Shown one piece after another: positions 25,701 to 36,705 of a stretch of DNA of 64,000 bases. The notes under the pieces were generated by a model. That model was not told the DNA's origin, did not search any database, and was given only the letters and a program-made list of their open reading frames with translations. The DNA is from Butyriboletus loyo (lineage: Eukaryota > Basidiomycota > Agaricomycetes > Boletales > Boletaceae), in assembly GCA_038093515.1 (NCBI GenBank), contig JBBPSI010000092.1, positions 31,566 to 95,565 on the forward strand, written 5' to 3'. Made by a program: the position numbers and the translations under genes. Position 1 is the first letter of the stretch. The number at the start of each line of letters is the position of its first letter.

Positions 25701-26433
25701 TGTCTTCAGTGGCGAAAGACGGTCGTGGTTTCTCCTCAACCTCCTTCACTGGGGGCCAGTTGTCCGTGGGCTCATTCAAAGCCGCCAAGTTGCGTTTGAT
25801 GACAACCAATGTATAAACTAATCCACAGAAGGCAGCGGTGCTGAGAACGGCAGTAGCCGCCAAATAAGCGATAACGCCGGCGAAGAAGCTCGGAACACCT
25901 GCGCTCGCAAGGACTGCAGCAAGTGTCGTGGACGTCAAACAGAGGAGTAGCGTTGGGGACCATATCATCCAGTGTTTGCGACCGAACGATACCGAGCGGC
26001 CCATGCGGATGTAAATGAGCGTCAACCCTGAAACAACAAGGAGGCAGCTTTGCCTGATAGTTAAAGCGAACCAAAGCCTGGCTGAGGTGGCAGCATCCCT
26101 GGCGTCAGCAAGACCAGTTGCTCTGCCAGAGTACTCCGACACGGCTTGCCAGATAAACACACACAAAGCCAGGAGATCCAGCGAGGCGAGCCAAAGATGA
26201 CTTTTGTCGGCCGCTGAAAGGGAACGGAAGTTATAGTTGGGAAGTCCAAACTCGGACTGTGCACAGCATGTTAATTTTAACAACCGGTCCCGAAAACGAC
26301 ATGAGCTTACCGGAGATACTCGTCGGCTCAAAGGGTGAGGGGGCAAGATGGGAATCACTATACGAAGAATGACGAAAGCCGAAGCTAAGAAGGAAACGAA
26401 GCTGAGTGTGACGGTGAGGACGAGGGGAATCAT
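22748..26433 (-). CDS. Large multi-pass membrane protein of unknown function
   Basis: Exons complement(22748..23678, 23738..26256, 26311..26433) give 1190 aa. I do not recognise the family. The start MIPLVLTVTLSFVSFLASAF opens a hydrophobic segment. Further membrane segments follow in the first 200 residues (for example WLASLDLLALCVFIWQAV, SCLLVVSGLTLIYI, WSPTLLLCLTSTTLAAVLA and a long AGVIAYLAATAVLSTAAF), and another pair appears near residues 510-590. Between them lies a ~280-residue Ser/Pro/Thr-rich loop with an imperfect repeat built on LPSRPTT / LPSRPATP / GPSGPATP. The C-terminal ~500 residues are disordered, with basic Ser-rich patches. The layout suggests a plasma- or organelle-membrane protein with large cytosolic regulatory regions. 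An earlier in-frame ATG at 26526 is less likely, because it puts charged residues before the first TM segment. Confidence 0.8.
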
Positions 26434-28066
26434 CGTGAACGCGATCGTAGCTGATTCTTGACTGATTCTTGATGAGTGAACGTAAAGTGCGTGTGTGCGT
26501 GAGACGGCGTAAAGCCTTCGTGACAAAAAGCCAAAGTAACCGGCTTTGCGCTAGAGAAAGAAACAAGGCGTCAAGTCTTGAAGAGCGAGAAGAAAAAGTC
26601 AGTGCAATGCCTGGAATTAAGTGCCAGAATTTAAACCCGGAACCAAACAATTTCCACCCACAACGCCAAACAATCATGTCTATCGATGTAACGCGCTTAT
26701 GTGCACGTGATTTGATTTCTTAATCACGTGAATGACTCATTTAGATTGGATGACCAATTGGCATCTTTGGCAGATTGATCATTCACAGGGGGGCGGGCCG
26801 AGAAGCTGCGAAGGGGTCGCCTTCGGAACCCACCCAAGGGGTGACAGCACGACAACGCAACTTGACGCAACGCGCTACCTGCCTGCAACACACCAACACG
26901 CCCAACACCCTCACTCGGCATACACACACAGTCACCCGCACCCCTCGCCTCGGAGCCCATAGGAAACCACTGGCAGTGATCTGAATCGTGATCACGATGC
27001 GATGGACACGCAATCGTGTTTGTATATAGGTCAGTAGTGACAGATCTTTTTATTTCGAATATATATATGTATTCCACTACCTGGTGCGCCCGCGTCTTCT
27101 GCCATCTACTCGATGAATGTTACGTACGTCTCACATGCATGGCAACAGTCCGCTCTGCGGTCCTTCGCGGGAGATACACTTGCTTTCAAAAGTGTTTTTG
27201 TCCCGAACAATAATGAGCTCATGCGTGGTCATTATACCTCGAAAACTTGAATTACAGAACCCATGTCCTCCGTCGGGGATAAGTCGGCTCTCTTCCTGGT
27301 GGTTAGTTCCCGGCAGTGGGGTCACTCATCGCCGTTTTTTATCGTTTTACTCGAATTTCTTGAGTCTGGCGAGCTGCATTTTGATCAACAGCTGCGGTGA
27401 TCTCGCGTATCCGCCAGCGTCTCTGTAGCAGAGAATTCGCGAACTTGAAGGGACTAATTTTTAAGTTTGACCCCCGCTCGGCTGACAAGGGAAATAAGTC
27501 CCGCTGGTCACAACGGCTGTCTTCTGAACTCACTCCCATCCCTGAGGCGGCAAAATTACATCAACGATGCGGTATGAAAAGAACAATCCATTTAAAAAGG
27601 TAATCAGTCGAGCACCGCATACAAGCATCCTGGTACTCGTGAATTGCCAAACCAAGCTTGGGCTTGATTAGAATTCAAGGAACCTCTATCGGGATGAGGC
27701 ACTTCCCATGCAGCCGTGCACCGAACATCGCAACGGAGTTGCGACATTGACACCAGGCGGGCGCTACTAAAGAACCCGTCCCTTCCAGCTGGGACTCCTC
27801 GATCGATTCCTGCAGAACTTGGACACAGCTTCCTCAGCAAAGCCATGTAGCATCTTCTTTACACCGTTGGCCCAACAGTTACTTTCAATATTTGGGCATT
27901 CAAAACCACCGCATCACTATATTACGTCACTCTTGGCTGTGCTTATACGTATACGATTCTTTCCACTTCGTGCCTTCATCTCGCAGTTTTCCGACCTAGC
28001 CCTGAAATCGAAATTCGCGATGGACTGTTTCTTCGCCCTTGTTCGCATCCCTTATCCCAGGTTCAC
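26434..28066. other. Intergenic interval
   Basis: This is a divergent interval between the large membrane-protein gene and multi-TM paralogue 1. It includes a paired CACGTG site at 26704-26730. Other open frames (for example 26724-27077 and 27117-27428) do not look coding. No RNA gene was recognised. Confidence 0.45.
26704..26730. promoter_or_regulatory. Inverted pair of CACGTG E-boxes
   Basis: CACGTGATT (26704-26712) and AATCACGTG (26722-26730) form a perfect 9-bp inverted repeat around a 9-bp spacer, so the two E-box hexamers face each other. In fungi CACGTG is bound by bHLH factors such as Cbf1-type proteins. The site lies ~270 bp upstream of the start at 26433 and is likely part of that promoter. 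Function is inferred from the motif alone. Confidence 0.5.
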
Positions 28067-29383
28067 ATGTACATTCCCGACATATCTAGCATCCTCCAAC
28101 GTCGCTCGATGGTTGCGGCTACGCTGCCACTTGACAAGTCAAAATTTACCCTCGACACATCAGGTGTCGCGGGCGTTTTTGGCGGAGACGAGGCTGTCTC
28201 GGCCATGGCCACCGTCCATGTCTACGAGAGCAGGCGGTGGTTAGGGTGGTACAACTCTCCGGGATCATATCAGATTGCTAAACGATATGGCCTTCTCGCA
28301 AAGTCAAGGTTTTTCGACGGTTTTTTCCCCGGTGTCCACACTGATCCCGCCACATTATTCGAATTGGATGGCTTGGAAGGTCCAAAGTTCAGAGCTGCCC
28401 ACTCAGGTAGCATCATCGAGAAGACCGGGCACTTGGCTGCCCTCTTCATGCAAGAGTGCTCTACTCTGGAAGGAAAGGTCGTTGAGGGGAGAAAAACACA
28501 GGCCGTTGGAGTCACGATTGCCGAGCTCAACCACGCCCCCGTACCTTACATGTTCCCCCAGCGCATCAACGCGTACTCCCCCATCTTTGCCACCATCCCT
28601 ATCTCCGTCAGTATCGGCACCTGCATTGCGTGTGGTGTTTTTCAAGATTGGTATTCGTTCTCGTTGATCCTCTTTGGTATCCTCACAAGTGGTCTCTCCT
28701 GTCTCGTCATCGGCTCGGGAAGGTTTGTGTTCAGTCATCCCGATCCCGCCAAGGGGTCCCCCCCTGGTGATGGTATTCTTGGTTCGGATAGGGAGATCGT
28801 CTTGCTCAAGGGCGCAGAGGGTGCGGTGAACTCTATCACCCGCGGCATGTTCTCTCTCAGTTTCCCCAGCGAGCCCCACTACAAAAACATCGGATGGTGT
28901 TCCGTCCTTCTCACTATCCAATTCATCGCTCAGCTACTCCTTATCCCCCAATGTTCCCTGTTCGGCCAAATGATGTTTGTCGCTTCGCTCGGTGTCTCTT
29001 GGATTTACAATTCGTGGCTGTCCTCCTTGGACAAGGAGAAGATTCAACGGGACATTCTGCTCAGCAATGTACTCCAGCAACCGGTCTTGACCAAGTATTC
29101 CTTGGGCACGCGCACGACCATGGTGGTCTTCGCCCTCCTCGTCCTTGAGCCTGAAGAACCGAAGAAGATGCTTGACGATCTTCTCCCCAACGACACCAAG
29201 GTTTGGAGGTATTGGAAGGAGAGGGTCGTGCGGCGGCTCTTCGACAAGGAAAAGCTCGAGTTTGGCGAGTCAGACTGGGAGTTGGATGAGTTTAGTTCAC
29301 AAGAGAGGTCCCTGTTGCAGACACTGTACGGCGATGCTCAGGCAGCTTACGGTGGTTATGTCCATCATGTCGCTTCCAAGTGA
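28067..29383 (+). CDS. Multi-TM paralogue 1 (unknown family)
   Basis: An intronless frame of 438 aa, the most divergent of four paralogues in this window (others at 35239, 38437 and 54252). The N-terminal soluble part carries the family signature LDTSGVAGVFGGDEAVSAM and RRWLGWYNSPGSYQIAKR. Membrane segments follow at about residues 180-202, 206-231, 283-303 and 308-326, with a further hydrophobic stretch near 358-372. The C terminus is a charged helical tail with the conserved LLPNDTKVW motif. No catalytic motif is visible and I cannot name the family. The shared TATA-type promoter box seen before three other paralogues is not evident here. The start ATG is the first in the frame, and the family alignment supports it. 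Confidence 0.85.
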   Translation: MYIPDISSILQRRSMVAATLPLDKSKFTLDTSGVAGVFGGDEAVSAMATVHVYESRRWLGWYNSPGSYQIAKRYGLLAKSRFFDGFFPGVHTDPATLFELDGLEGPKFRAAHSGSIIEKTGHLAALFMQECSTLEGKVVEGRKTQAVGVTIAELNHAPVPYMFPQRINAYSPIFATIPISVSIGTCIACGVFQDWYSFSLILFGILTSGLSCLVIGSGRFVFSHPDPAKGSPPGDGILGSDREIVLLKGAEGAVNSITRGMFSLSFPSEPHYKNIGWCSVLLTIQFIAQLLLIPQCSLFGQMMFVASLGVSWIYNSWLSSLDKEKIQRDILLSNVLQQPVLTKYSLGTRTTMVVFALLVLEPEEPKKMLDDLLPNDTKVWRYWKERVVRRLFDKEKLEFGESDWELDEFSSQERSLLQTLYGDAQAAYGGYVHHVASK

Positions 29384-30469
29384 TCTTATACCCATCTATT
29401 TTTCGGAAAGTGCTACCGGAAGTTATCACGCTTGCGACCTATCAATACCATGTTCCAAGCTCTACATTTAGTGACGTCACTTTCCACTAGCTGCTTTTCA
29501 TGCCTTGTTTCTTGTGGTTTTTGGTTACTCCCTGTTGTTCTGATGTATATAGTAATAATGTCTATGCATCCTCCGAAATAAGGCCGTCGAACTAGACGCA
29601 GCAGTGCCGGTCCGTCCAAGAGTGGCCTCAAGAGAGTCTATATTACCGTGCTTGGCTTGCCAGTCCTACCCGATGCCACGAGCAACTACAAAGTGGAGTA
29701 GCTGGCCAACTTTGACGGGTCCGAAGCTGTCCCAAACGGTCGAGGGATTTACTTCCGAGCTAGTATCCGGGTCCGGACATAAATTGGCCGCAAGCTTGAT
29801 TAAACGGGTACTTAGAAGAAGACTGCCCACGATAAATGATAGTATACTTGAGTGGAGTGATGAAGTCGTAAATCAGTACAGAATGTCGAGCAACGAAACT
29901 TGTACATGGGAAGTAATTAGTAACAGGCTGGGCCTGCCGGTCACTGTCGCCGGTTTCAAGTTGAAGATACGGATATGTCGCAACTGAGGTAAGCTGTAGA
30001 CAGTTTCGTTTGGGGTGCAGGCTTGTGATCCAATCTTGCGCAGGAATCATACTCGTCTGTCACATTCATCCTAGTGACGCACACTACTGCTGTGCAGCGC
30101 ACAGCTTGTCAATTTGTCCAGTTAAACATACGTGATTAGTCCAGTGATCCAGTCATGCAGCTTTGGGTGATGTTCTGCACCTCCAATTTAGCTTAGACAG
30201 TAGCGTAACCGTGCCGATATCAGTATGATGCAATGAATAATGCCATGTACAGAGTATACCTAATTCTTTGAGCTTGGATTTCGGTCGCAGAGAAGGCACC
30301 AGAGACGTTATGTCCGAAGGAGTGCAGATCTATACAATCCATTCCGAAGCCAACAAGAACAGCAAACTGCAGAGACTAAGAATTGACTGAGCTCAGAGCT
30401 GTCAGAACAGTCAAGCTAGCCATGTTTATATGCCAAAACTAAGACCATTCACTTCGTGTTCCTGGGAAT
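29384..30469. other. Intergenic interval
   Basis: I see no supported gene between paralogue 1 and the convergent DUS1 gene. A frame at 29604-29987 lacks any family signal, and the region is broken by stops in all other frames. Confidence 0.45.
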
Positions 30470-32320
30470 CTACAAGGATAATGGAACCGCAGTGAAGGTT
30501 GTCAACTTCACCCGTTTGGCGTCTTCTTGTCGACTCTCGCTCTGCTTCTCATCCTCACCCTCACCTTCATCCTCTGATTCACGTCTGGCGTCCGAAGCAT
30601 TCATGCGTTTCAGCTCCTTCTTTGTCATATTCTCAAAGGACGTGGATTGTACGCGGAAGTAGGGTTGGGCAAGCCAGTGCGGAAGAATTTTCAGCCCGGT
30701 CGTAGGCACTAGTTTGATCAACTCCTCCACGGGGAGACCCTCCGCGTCCTTCGCATCGCGCTTAGATCCCAATCATGGTCCCACACCCAAGAGTCAAGGC
30801 GAGAAAAGTAAAGGAGAGGAAACGCTGTCAGCCACGTAAAATTCCATGCACGATAACGTGGGGTGCTCACGTCCATCCGCTGCTTCATCTCTCGTACCAC
30901 GTCCACATATCGTTCCACCGACCTTGGACCCCGGATTTTGCTAAGCTCGTCCCGCAAGTCGGTCTCCCGTGCGAGAGCAGGCCGTAGCAGCTTGAATAGG
31001 TGGCCTTTGACCGCGCTTAGTGGCGCCGGTGTCTTTAGGCCCTGTACTATCTCCAGGTACTCGAGGGCTAGGTCTGCGTGTGGGAGGTGCAGTCCCATAT
31101 CAAACGTGTATCTCGTTCGCGGGACGAGCGACTCCCTCATATCCGTACTGATACCATCACCTATGCTTGCCGACGCGAACAACGCTGGGTTATACAGCTG
31201 CCCTTCCGCCGACATCACTGCATCCGCGCCCGTCTCCGCCAAACACCGCTCGATGTCAGAATGGTACAGGATATTGCCGTTTGCAAAGACAGGTACAGAA
31301 ACGGCCTCTTTGACGGCGCGTATCTTGGCCCAATCTGCCAATCCAGCGTTTTGACCACGCTGCTCGCGAAGACGGCCGTGGCAGGTGAGTATTTGGGCAC
31401 CTGCACGCTCAAGCATGCGTGCATATTCAACCGTCTTTTCGATGGTGGGAAACACACGAAACTTGGCTGTGACTGGTACTCTGAGCTCCCGATGCAAAGT
31501 ATTGACTTTTTTGGGGGTGAAGAAAGAGGTCAGAACAATGGTTGAAGGAAGAATAATGAAGGACTTGACTTACTGAGCTTATAAATCAAGTTCCAATCGT
31601 CCATTAGAAATGCCCCATAGTGTCCAGATCGAGCGATCTCTTGTGGACATCCCAGGTTCAAGTCGATCGCATCACAGTGGTCTTGAAGTACTTGTGCAGA
31701 CTCGAGTAATTGCTCGGGATCGTTGGCACAGAATTGAATGATGAGGGGGCGATCAGCAGGTCCACCTTCCTCACCATGAGAGAGATCGAAGAATTTGTCG
31801 CGGTAACCCTTCTTTCCTTTATTAAGGCAGAACATCTAGGGTGTGAACCAACAACGATATATCGCACATCAAACATAGCGTGGTGTCAGTGGATCATATC
31901 CGCCCGAAACGACGCTGGTTTTACCTTGGCGTTGATCATCGGAGTATATACGAGCTGCAATGGAGGTCAGTATATGGAGAAAGTCTAGTGGGGAAAAACA
32001 GCTCACCTGTGCACCATACCGCCGTGCTAAGATCCTCCATGGCTACTTTACCATCAACCGCCAATAACCATGCAAAAGGGCCGAGTTAAATCAATCCCAG
32101 TTAGCTCCCAAAATACAGAAAAGTCACACGATGCACAACGCACCAGCTCGCTCTGGTCCACCATAGGTGCGACGACATACTTTGGACTACCGAGCACCGT
32201 TCTATAGAACTCGTACCCCGCGAGTTTGTGGAATGACGGTCCCAATCGCGAGATCTGCGATGATATTGGTATGGGTGCCATTGCTGGGATGTGTCTGGAC
32301 CCGACCATGACGGCCGCCAT
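30470..32320 (-). CDS. DUS1: tRNA-dihydrouridine(16/17) synthase, DUS1
   Basis: Exons complement(30470..30760, 30871..31505, 31574..31835, 31925..31954, 32007..32042, 32144..32320) give 476 aa. It is a flavin (FMN) TIM-barrel enzyme that reduces uridine in the tRNA D-loop using NAD(P)H. Family motifs in order are [63 protein letters not shown] with the catalytic Cys144, [30 protein letters not shown] and [18 protein letters not shown]. The two tiny exons (36 and 30 nt) are needed to restore these motifs. Two start codons fit, 32320 and 32281. The C-terminal tail after LAQPYFR is acidic and disordered. It is the only clear housekeeping gene within this accessory stretch. Confidence 0.93.
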
Positions 32321-32764
32321 GTTGCAGGAAAGACGCTGTGCACGAAGTATTGTGGGAAGGACGTTGGTGAAATTGAGGAAATGAGTGATGCATTGCATGC
32401 AAACGCGGAGTCGGATTTGCGTGTCAATTTTAGGAGCGGAGAAACACCTATACACAACGCCTGCTATCACGATGCATACTTCCTGGTTCACGATGCTCGG
32501 CCGCAGATCAACGAACGAGAAAGCTGGGTGGTCTTGGACCTGAGTTAAAATAAGCGTCCTCTCCTCCGAGAACGCTACCACCCTAACGCAGTCAATGAGG
32601 GAATGCCGGTCTAGTAGCGGGACCACCGTAGTGGTGCGTTCAAGCAATATCAGTGTGTGTCTCCTGTCATCCAGCATGTTACGCTCTACTTCCCGCGTTA
32701 GAGTCTGTCCTGCGACCAGTAAGTAGATCACTAGTCTATCATAAGTGATCATGCTCTATTCGAT

Positions 32765-33355
32765 TCTCTGGACTCAGTAAAAGCAATCCGCAAGTGCTGC
32801 GATCTCACCGTTGAAACATTTGAAGCGCATGGTAAATTTGCCTGGGTTACTCACACCACTAATACGATGGACCGCGAAAATTGGTCTATGATGAAGAATT
32901 TTACCCGGACTCTACCATTGGCTGTTGTGTTGGAGGAGAATGATCCCCCTGCTGGTCCAGAGGCGATTATAGAGGAATCGATTGAAACATTTGACAACTC
33001 GGATCACAGAAGGAAATTCATGGTGGGCCTGGCAGCACAAGCAGCGTGCCCGGTCCACACGTCGTGCTCGACGAACGGGAGGTCCTGGAGGGTCAGCTAT
33101 ATGACTGGAACGACCATAGCACTCGCGGTGGACGATTCGACCACCCGAGATAATTTTGCCAGACATTGCCATTGCTACTGTTTTACCTTTCTGCGGCAGA
33201 CTCAAACTCGATTCCTGCTCCCACCACTACCAGATCTGGCACTAGACTACGCAAACGAAGGCATCGAGACGCATACGCACTTCCGTAGAGCGACCTCACA
33301 AGGACTAGCCCGATGGCGGCCCTCGATGACTGACCCCCAACCAGCGCCGGCTTAG
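32765..33355 (+). CDS. Hypothetical coding fragment, unrecognised
   Basis: The plus strand has an open stretch without stops from ~32765. It reads SLDSVKAIRKCCDLTVETFE and later LPLAVVLEENDPPAGPEAII and IEETF-like acidic segments, with protein-like composition up to ~33030. After that the composition changes (Cys/Arg-rich), and another frame reads VVLDEREVLEGQLYDWNDHS, which suggests a frameshift or an intron. The first ATG in the frame is at 32867. I cannot name a family, and the upstream exon, if any, is unclear. It could be the relic of a larger gene. Confidence 0.3.
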   Translation, partial: SLDSVKAIRKCCDLTVETFEAHGKFAWVTHTTNTMDRENWSMMKNFTRTLPLAVVLEENDPPAGPEAIIEESIETFDNSDHRRKFMVGLAAQAACPVHTSCSTNGRSWRVSYMTGTTIALAVDDSTTRDNFARHCHCYCFTFLRQTQTRFLLPPLPDLALDYANEGIETHTHFRRATSQGLARWRPSMTDPQPAPA

Positions 33356-34186
33356 CAGTGATTCTCAAACGGCTGATAGGGATATGAAACATGATCGCGC
33401 TTATAGTATTTTGGCACGAGGGTGGATACATACCCTCATCATGATCCGAGCAATGACAAAAATAATGCAACAAAGGAAGGTCTAGTAGTGTCCTGCTCCG
33501 ACCCTGCTTCGCGTCCCACTGATCAGAATTTAGTACTGAAAAGGTCGTAATGCACAAAAATCATACACCTCAACCAAACCTAAACCCAACTTAGATACTT
33601 ATTTTAAAGCATATCTGATCCCCGTAAGTCGCCGAGTATAAACATACATTTTGGTGCGAACGCTAACGACACTTCCGGTCTGCCCAGCTCTTGCTCCCCG
33701 TCGATAAATCCCACCATAGCGTGGACGGCCTACATACTTGAATTAGTTTCATCTGTTGCAACTCGCAACATACGATATAACGTCCGAGACTCGAGGCCAC
33801 ATCGACGAAAAGATCACTAAACAAAATACATTGTTTCCTATCTCTTGCATTCCACCTAAAACGCCTGACGCCATATTACGCTCGCTACTATCACGAGTTA
33901 TCACTTGCGATGCGTCGCGTTTGGGTATTCGGGGTATGAATCCTGGGGGTCAAGTCTTGTGGAGAAATTGACGAACCACGCAGAACGTATCCAACGTTTC
34001 CGTGACGTCTGGATCTTTTCTCTACGAACAACCGTCAGGTACTTTCCAAAATTTCCTCACATGCTCCAAGTCCGCAAAACCTGGAAACGGCTTCAATTGC
34101 TTCCGAGTGGTCCCCAACGCTCTTTCACGGAGACACTCCAGCCCTCCGTACAGCGGGGATGTCCAGTGCCATGGTATACGCTCAAG
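33356..34186. other. Intergenic or decayed sequence
   Basis: I see nothing firm. Frames at 33756-33971 and 33905-34186 may be the decayed 5' part of the F-box/LRR-like pseudogene that follows. Confidence 0.35.
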
Positions 34187-34702
34187 CTGACTGGTTTGAC
34201 AACTCTCAGTCTGCATCATGTTCCTGTTCAGTTTCGACGAGACATGGAGTTCCTAGCCATGCTGAGTCGTATGGAAGACCTCAGACGTCTATGTCTCAAC
34301 CATGTTCTTGCTAGCGTTCGAGAGTTTATTTCTAGCGCAGCATTCAATGCCTTCCAGAATATCAATTCACCCCATCTTTTCCGCCTTTTAATCGACGCTC
34401 CACTTTCAACAGCTATCACAACTCTGTCTTTCCTAGACGTTCCATCGAAACAGAAGTCAGACTAGAATGCCGATCCGGACCTGATCCCCCTTGACGATCA
34501 CAACCCGCTCCCTTTGCTTCTTGCACAAAGGTTCAGCATATCACTGGAGGGGTTGGAGCTCTACCACGTCGCATTTCCACGCAGAGGTGATTATGATAAA
34601 CAACGGCTTGCCACTGCATCATACCCTTCCCCGACGTGCCCCCCCGCGAAGCGCTCCGAGGTTGATTCACTCCGATTCGATATACTCCATGTATATATTT
34701 GA
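34187..34702 (+). pseudogene. F-box/LRR-like protein remnant with frameshift
   Basis: One frame reads LKLTGLTTLSLHHVPVQ, FLAMLSRMEDLRRLCLNHVL and LSTAITTLSFLDVP, a spacing that resembles the leucine-rich part of basidiomycete F-box proteins. It stops at 34463. The sense then continues in a different frame from about 34455 (VRLECRSGPDPPLDDHNPLP, SISLEGLELYHVAFPRRG) to a stop near 34700. No F-box is readable upstream. This is best taken as a decayed member of the large agaricomycete F-box-like family. The family call rests on pattern only. Confidence 0.4.
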
Positions 34703-35238
34703 TGGGTCATGGTTTGTTCGTGGGATGGTACTCACGTCCATGTCCTCGACGACTGTGACTCGAATTTCTGGGAGAGTGATTCCGACCCGCTGGAGGACGA
34801 TAATGATTGAACCACTTGGGTATAACATGTCGTATTTGCTAGGTGTACCCACTTTGATGAACGTGAGCTAGGATAAAAAGGTAACTGTCCGCTTCGAAAC
34901 TGAACAAACGTGGTTTGCACTATTACCCATTGAGACAAGCAATGATGAGCATGTAAGTATATGTATATCAGATCTGAATAGTCTTTTTTTGGATGCCATC
35001 ACTCAGTTACCTCAGCACCATCGATCTCACCTGGATCAGTGTTCAATATTCTCTCTTCATATTTCATAAATGACGCTACAGAACGGTGAAAACGGCAGTT
35101 GACGCTACTGACTACAATCCGCGAGGATGTCCGTCCGTCTAGTCAGGAATATATAAGTATAAATAAGACCTAATAGCTACACGAATATTCAGATATTCAC
35201 TAGTAGTCCGAGATGATGAGAAATAAACCACAAAGTGA
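34703..35238. other. Intergenic interval
   Basis: No gene recognised. It holds the 3' flank of multi-TM paralogue 2 and possibly the tail of the F-box-like relic. Confidence 0.4.
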
Positions 35239-36597
35239 TCACAGCGAATCGACTCGGAGATAGTCCCTATAGCCATTGTATGCTGCCCGTGCGTCATCGT
35301 AGAGCACCTCAAACAGATCCTGTTCCTGCTGCGTAAATTCGTCCAAATCCCCGACCTTGTTCTCGAATAAGAAAGACTTGTCGCTGGGGTGACGCAGCTG
35401 CTCTAAAATCGTTGTCTTCCACCGCCTCCACACTTTGGTATCGTTAGGGAGCAGTTCATTGAGAAGTCCCGTTGGGTCTTGCAACTGCAGGACGAGGAGC
35501 ATGAATACCACTGCGGCCGTGCGCGTGCCCAACGTATACTTGGTAAATGTCGGGTGCTCGAGTACCCTCTCGAATAAGAGCTTCCGGTGAATTTTCTCCT
35601 TGTCCGACGAAGAAAGCCAAGCGTTGTACAGCGCAGAGACACCGAGCGAGGAAATGAACATGACTTGGCCGAACAACGACGCTTGGGGGATAAGGAGGAG
35701 CTGGGTGATACATTGGATGAAGAACAGAAGGGAGCACCACCGGATGAGATTGTAATGGGCCTGGCTCGAGAATTGAAGGGAGAACGTGCCGCGGGTGATG
35801 GAATTCACCGCGCCTTCTGTGCCTTTCAACAGGACGATGTCATTGTCTGAACTGAGGATTCCGTCACCAGCAGGCGATCCTTTGGCAGGCTCGGGATGAG
35901 TGAACACAAAGTCAGCCGAACCGAGAACGAGGCAAGATACACCACTCGCGATGATGCCCACGAGGATCAACAAGGATGCGTGCCAATCCTCGTAAACAGC
36001 GCAAAGCATACATGTGCCAACGCTGGTAACAATAGGAACGCTGGCGAAGAGGAGGGTGGAGAAAACACTGTGTGCGGGGCGCATCTCGGTGGCAGGGGCT
36101 CGACCGAGGTCAGCGATGGTGATCCCAACGGGCTGAGTCTTCCTCCCCGGAACCACTTTCCCCTCCGAATCCCAAGCAGTACATTCCTTCATGAAGAGTG
36201 CAGCCAGATAGCCCGTTTCCTCGATGATAGTCCCCGAGTGCGCAGCCCGGTACTTGGGTCCTTTGCAACTGTCCAGGTCGAGCAATGTTGTGGGATCCGT
36301 GCAGACGCTCTTGGAGAGGTACTTTGTGGAGAGGTTGCTGCTGAAGATGCTACGGAGGGATGTGGATTTTGCGAACGAGCCGAGCCGCTTGGCTATCTGA
36401 AAGGATCCAGGGGTATTGTACCAACCCAGCCAACGTCTGTCCCCATAAACGTGAACTGCAGCCATAGCGAATAGAGCATCATCTCCTCCCAACAAACCCG
36501 CTACACCGGACACATCGAGTGAAAAATGGGATGGCTCGTCGAGTGGGAGTGGAGGTATGTCGGCGGAATGGCTGCTGAATAGAGTAGGGATGAACAT
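35239..36597 (-). CDS. Multi-TM paralogue 2 (unknown family)
   Basis: An intronless frame of 452 aa. The family signature is FSLDVSGVAGLLGGDDAL and RRWLGWYNTPGSFQIAKR in residues ~25-71. Hydrophobic segments lie at about 179-201, 206-231, 284-303 and 309-326, with a shorter one at 359-373. Conserved GDGI, IVLLKG and LLPNDTKVW motifs lie between and after them. The DNA encoding the central ~250 residues is nearly identical to that of paralogue 3 (38437-39795), and a ~190-bp part of it almost matches paralogue 4, while both ends are clearly more diverged. A TATA-type box, TATAAGAGCTTGTC, lies ~95 bp upstream. No enzyme motif is seen and function is unknown. A membrane transport, receptor or structural role cannot be told apart. 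Confidence 0.88.
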   Translation of the reverse strand: MFIPTLFSSHSADIPPLPLDEPSHFSLDVSGVAGLLGGDDALFAMAAVHVYGDRRWLGWYNTPGSFQIAKRLGSFAKSTSLRSIFSSNLSTKYLSKSVCTDPTTLLDLDSCKGPKYRAAHSGTIIEETGYLAALFMKECTAWDSEGKVVPGRKTQPVGITIADLGRAPATEMRPAHSVFSTLLFASVPIVTSVGTCMLCAVYEDWHASLLILVGIIASGVSCLVLGSADFVFTHPEPAKGSPAGDGILSSDNDIVLLKGTEGAVNSITRGTFSLQFSSQAHYNLIRWCSLLFFIQCITQLLLIPQASLFGQVMFISSLGVSALYNAWLSSSDKEKIHRKLLFERVLEHPTFTKYTLGTRTAAVVFMLLVLQLQDPTGLLNELLPNDTKVWRRWKTTILEQLRHPSDKSFLFENKVGDLDEFTQQEQDLFEVLYDDARAAYNGYRDYLRVDSL

Positions 36598-36691
36598 ATC
36601 GTGTGAGATAAAGGGCTATGAATCAAGTGTTACTTCGCGGCGATGGAAGAGTAGCTGCAAGAAAAGAATGAGGAGCCGCTCTCATCGACCT

Positions 36692-36705
36692 GACAAGCTC
36701 TTATA
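36692..36705 (-). promoter_or_regulatory. Family core promoter box, paralogue 2
   Basis: On the minus strand this reads TATAAGAGCTTGTC, ~95 bases upstream of the ATG. The same box stands before paralogue 3 and, slightly altered, before paralogue 4 at similar distance. It probably is the TATA element with a shared flank. Confidence 0.55.

Noticed and set aside
29604..29987. 127-codon frame
   Set aside because: No motif, neighbouring frames full of stops, no upstream signals.
35456..35740. Frames shared between paralogues 2 and 3 on alternative frames (also 38654-38938)
   Set aside because: They are repeated only because the underlying DNA of the paralogues is nearly identical. The true frame is the 452-codon one.
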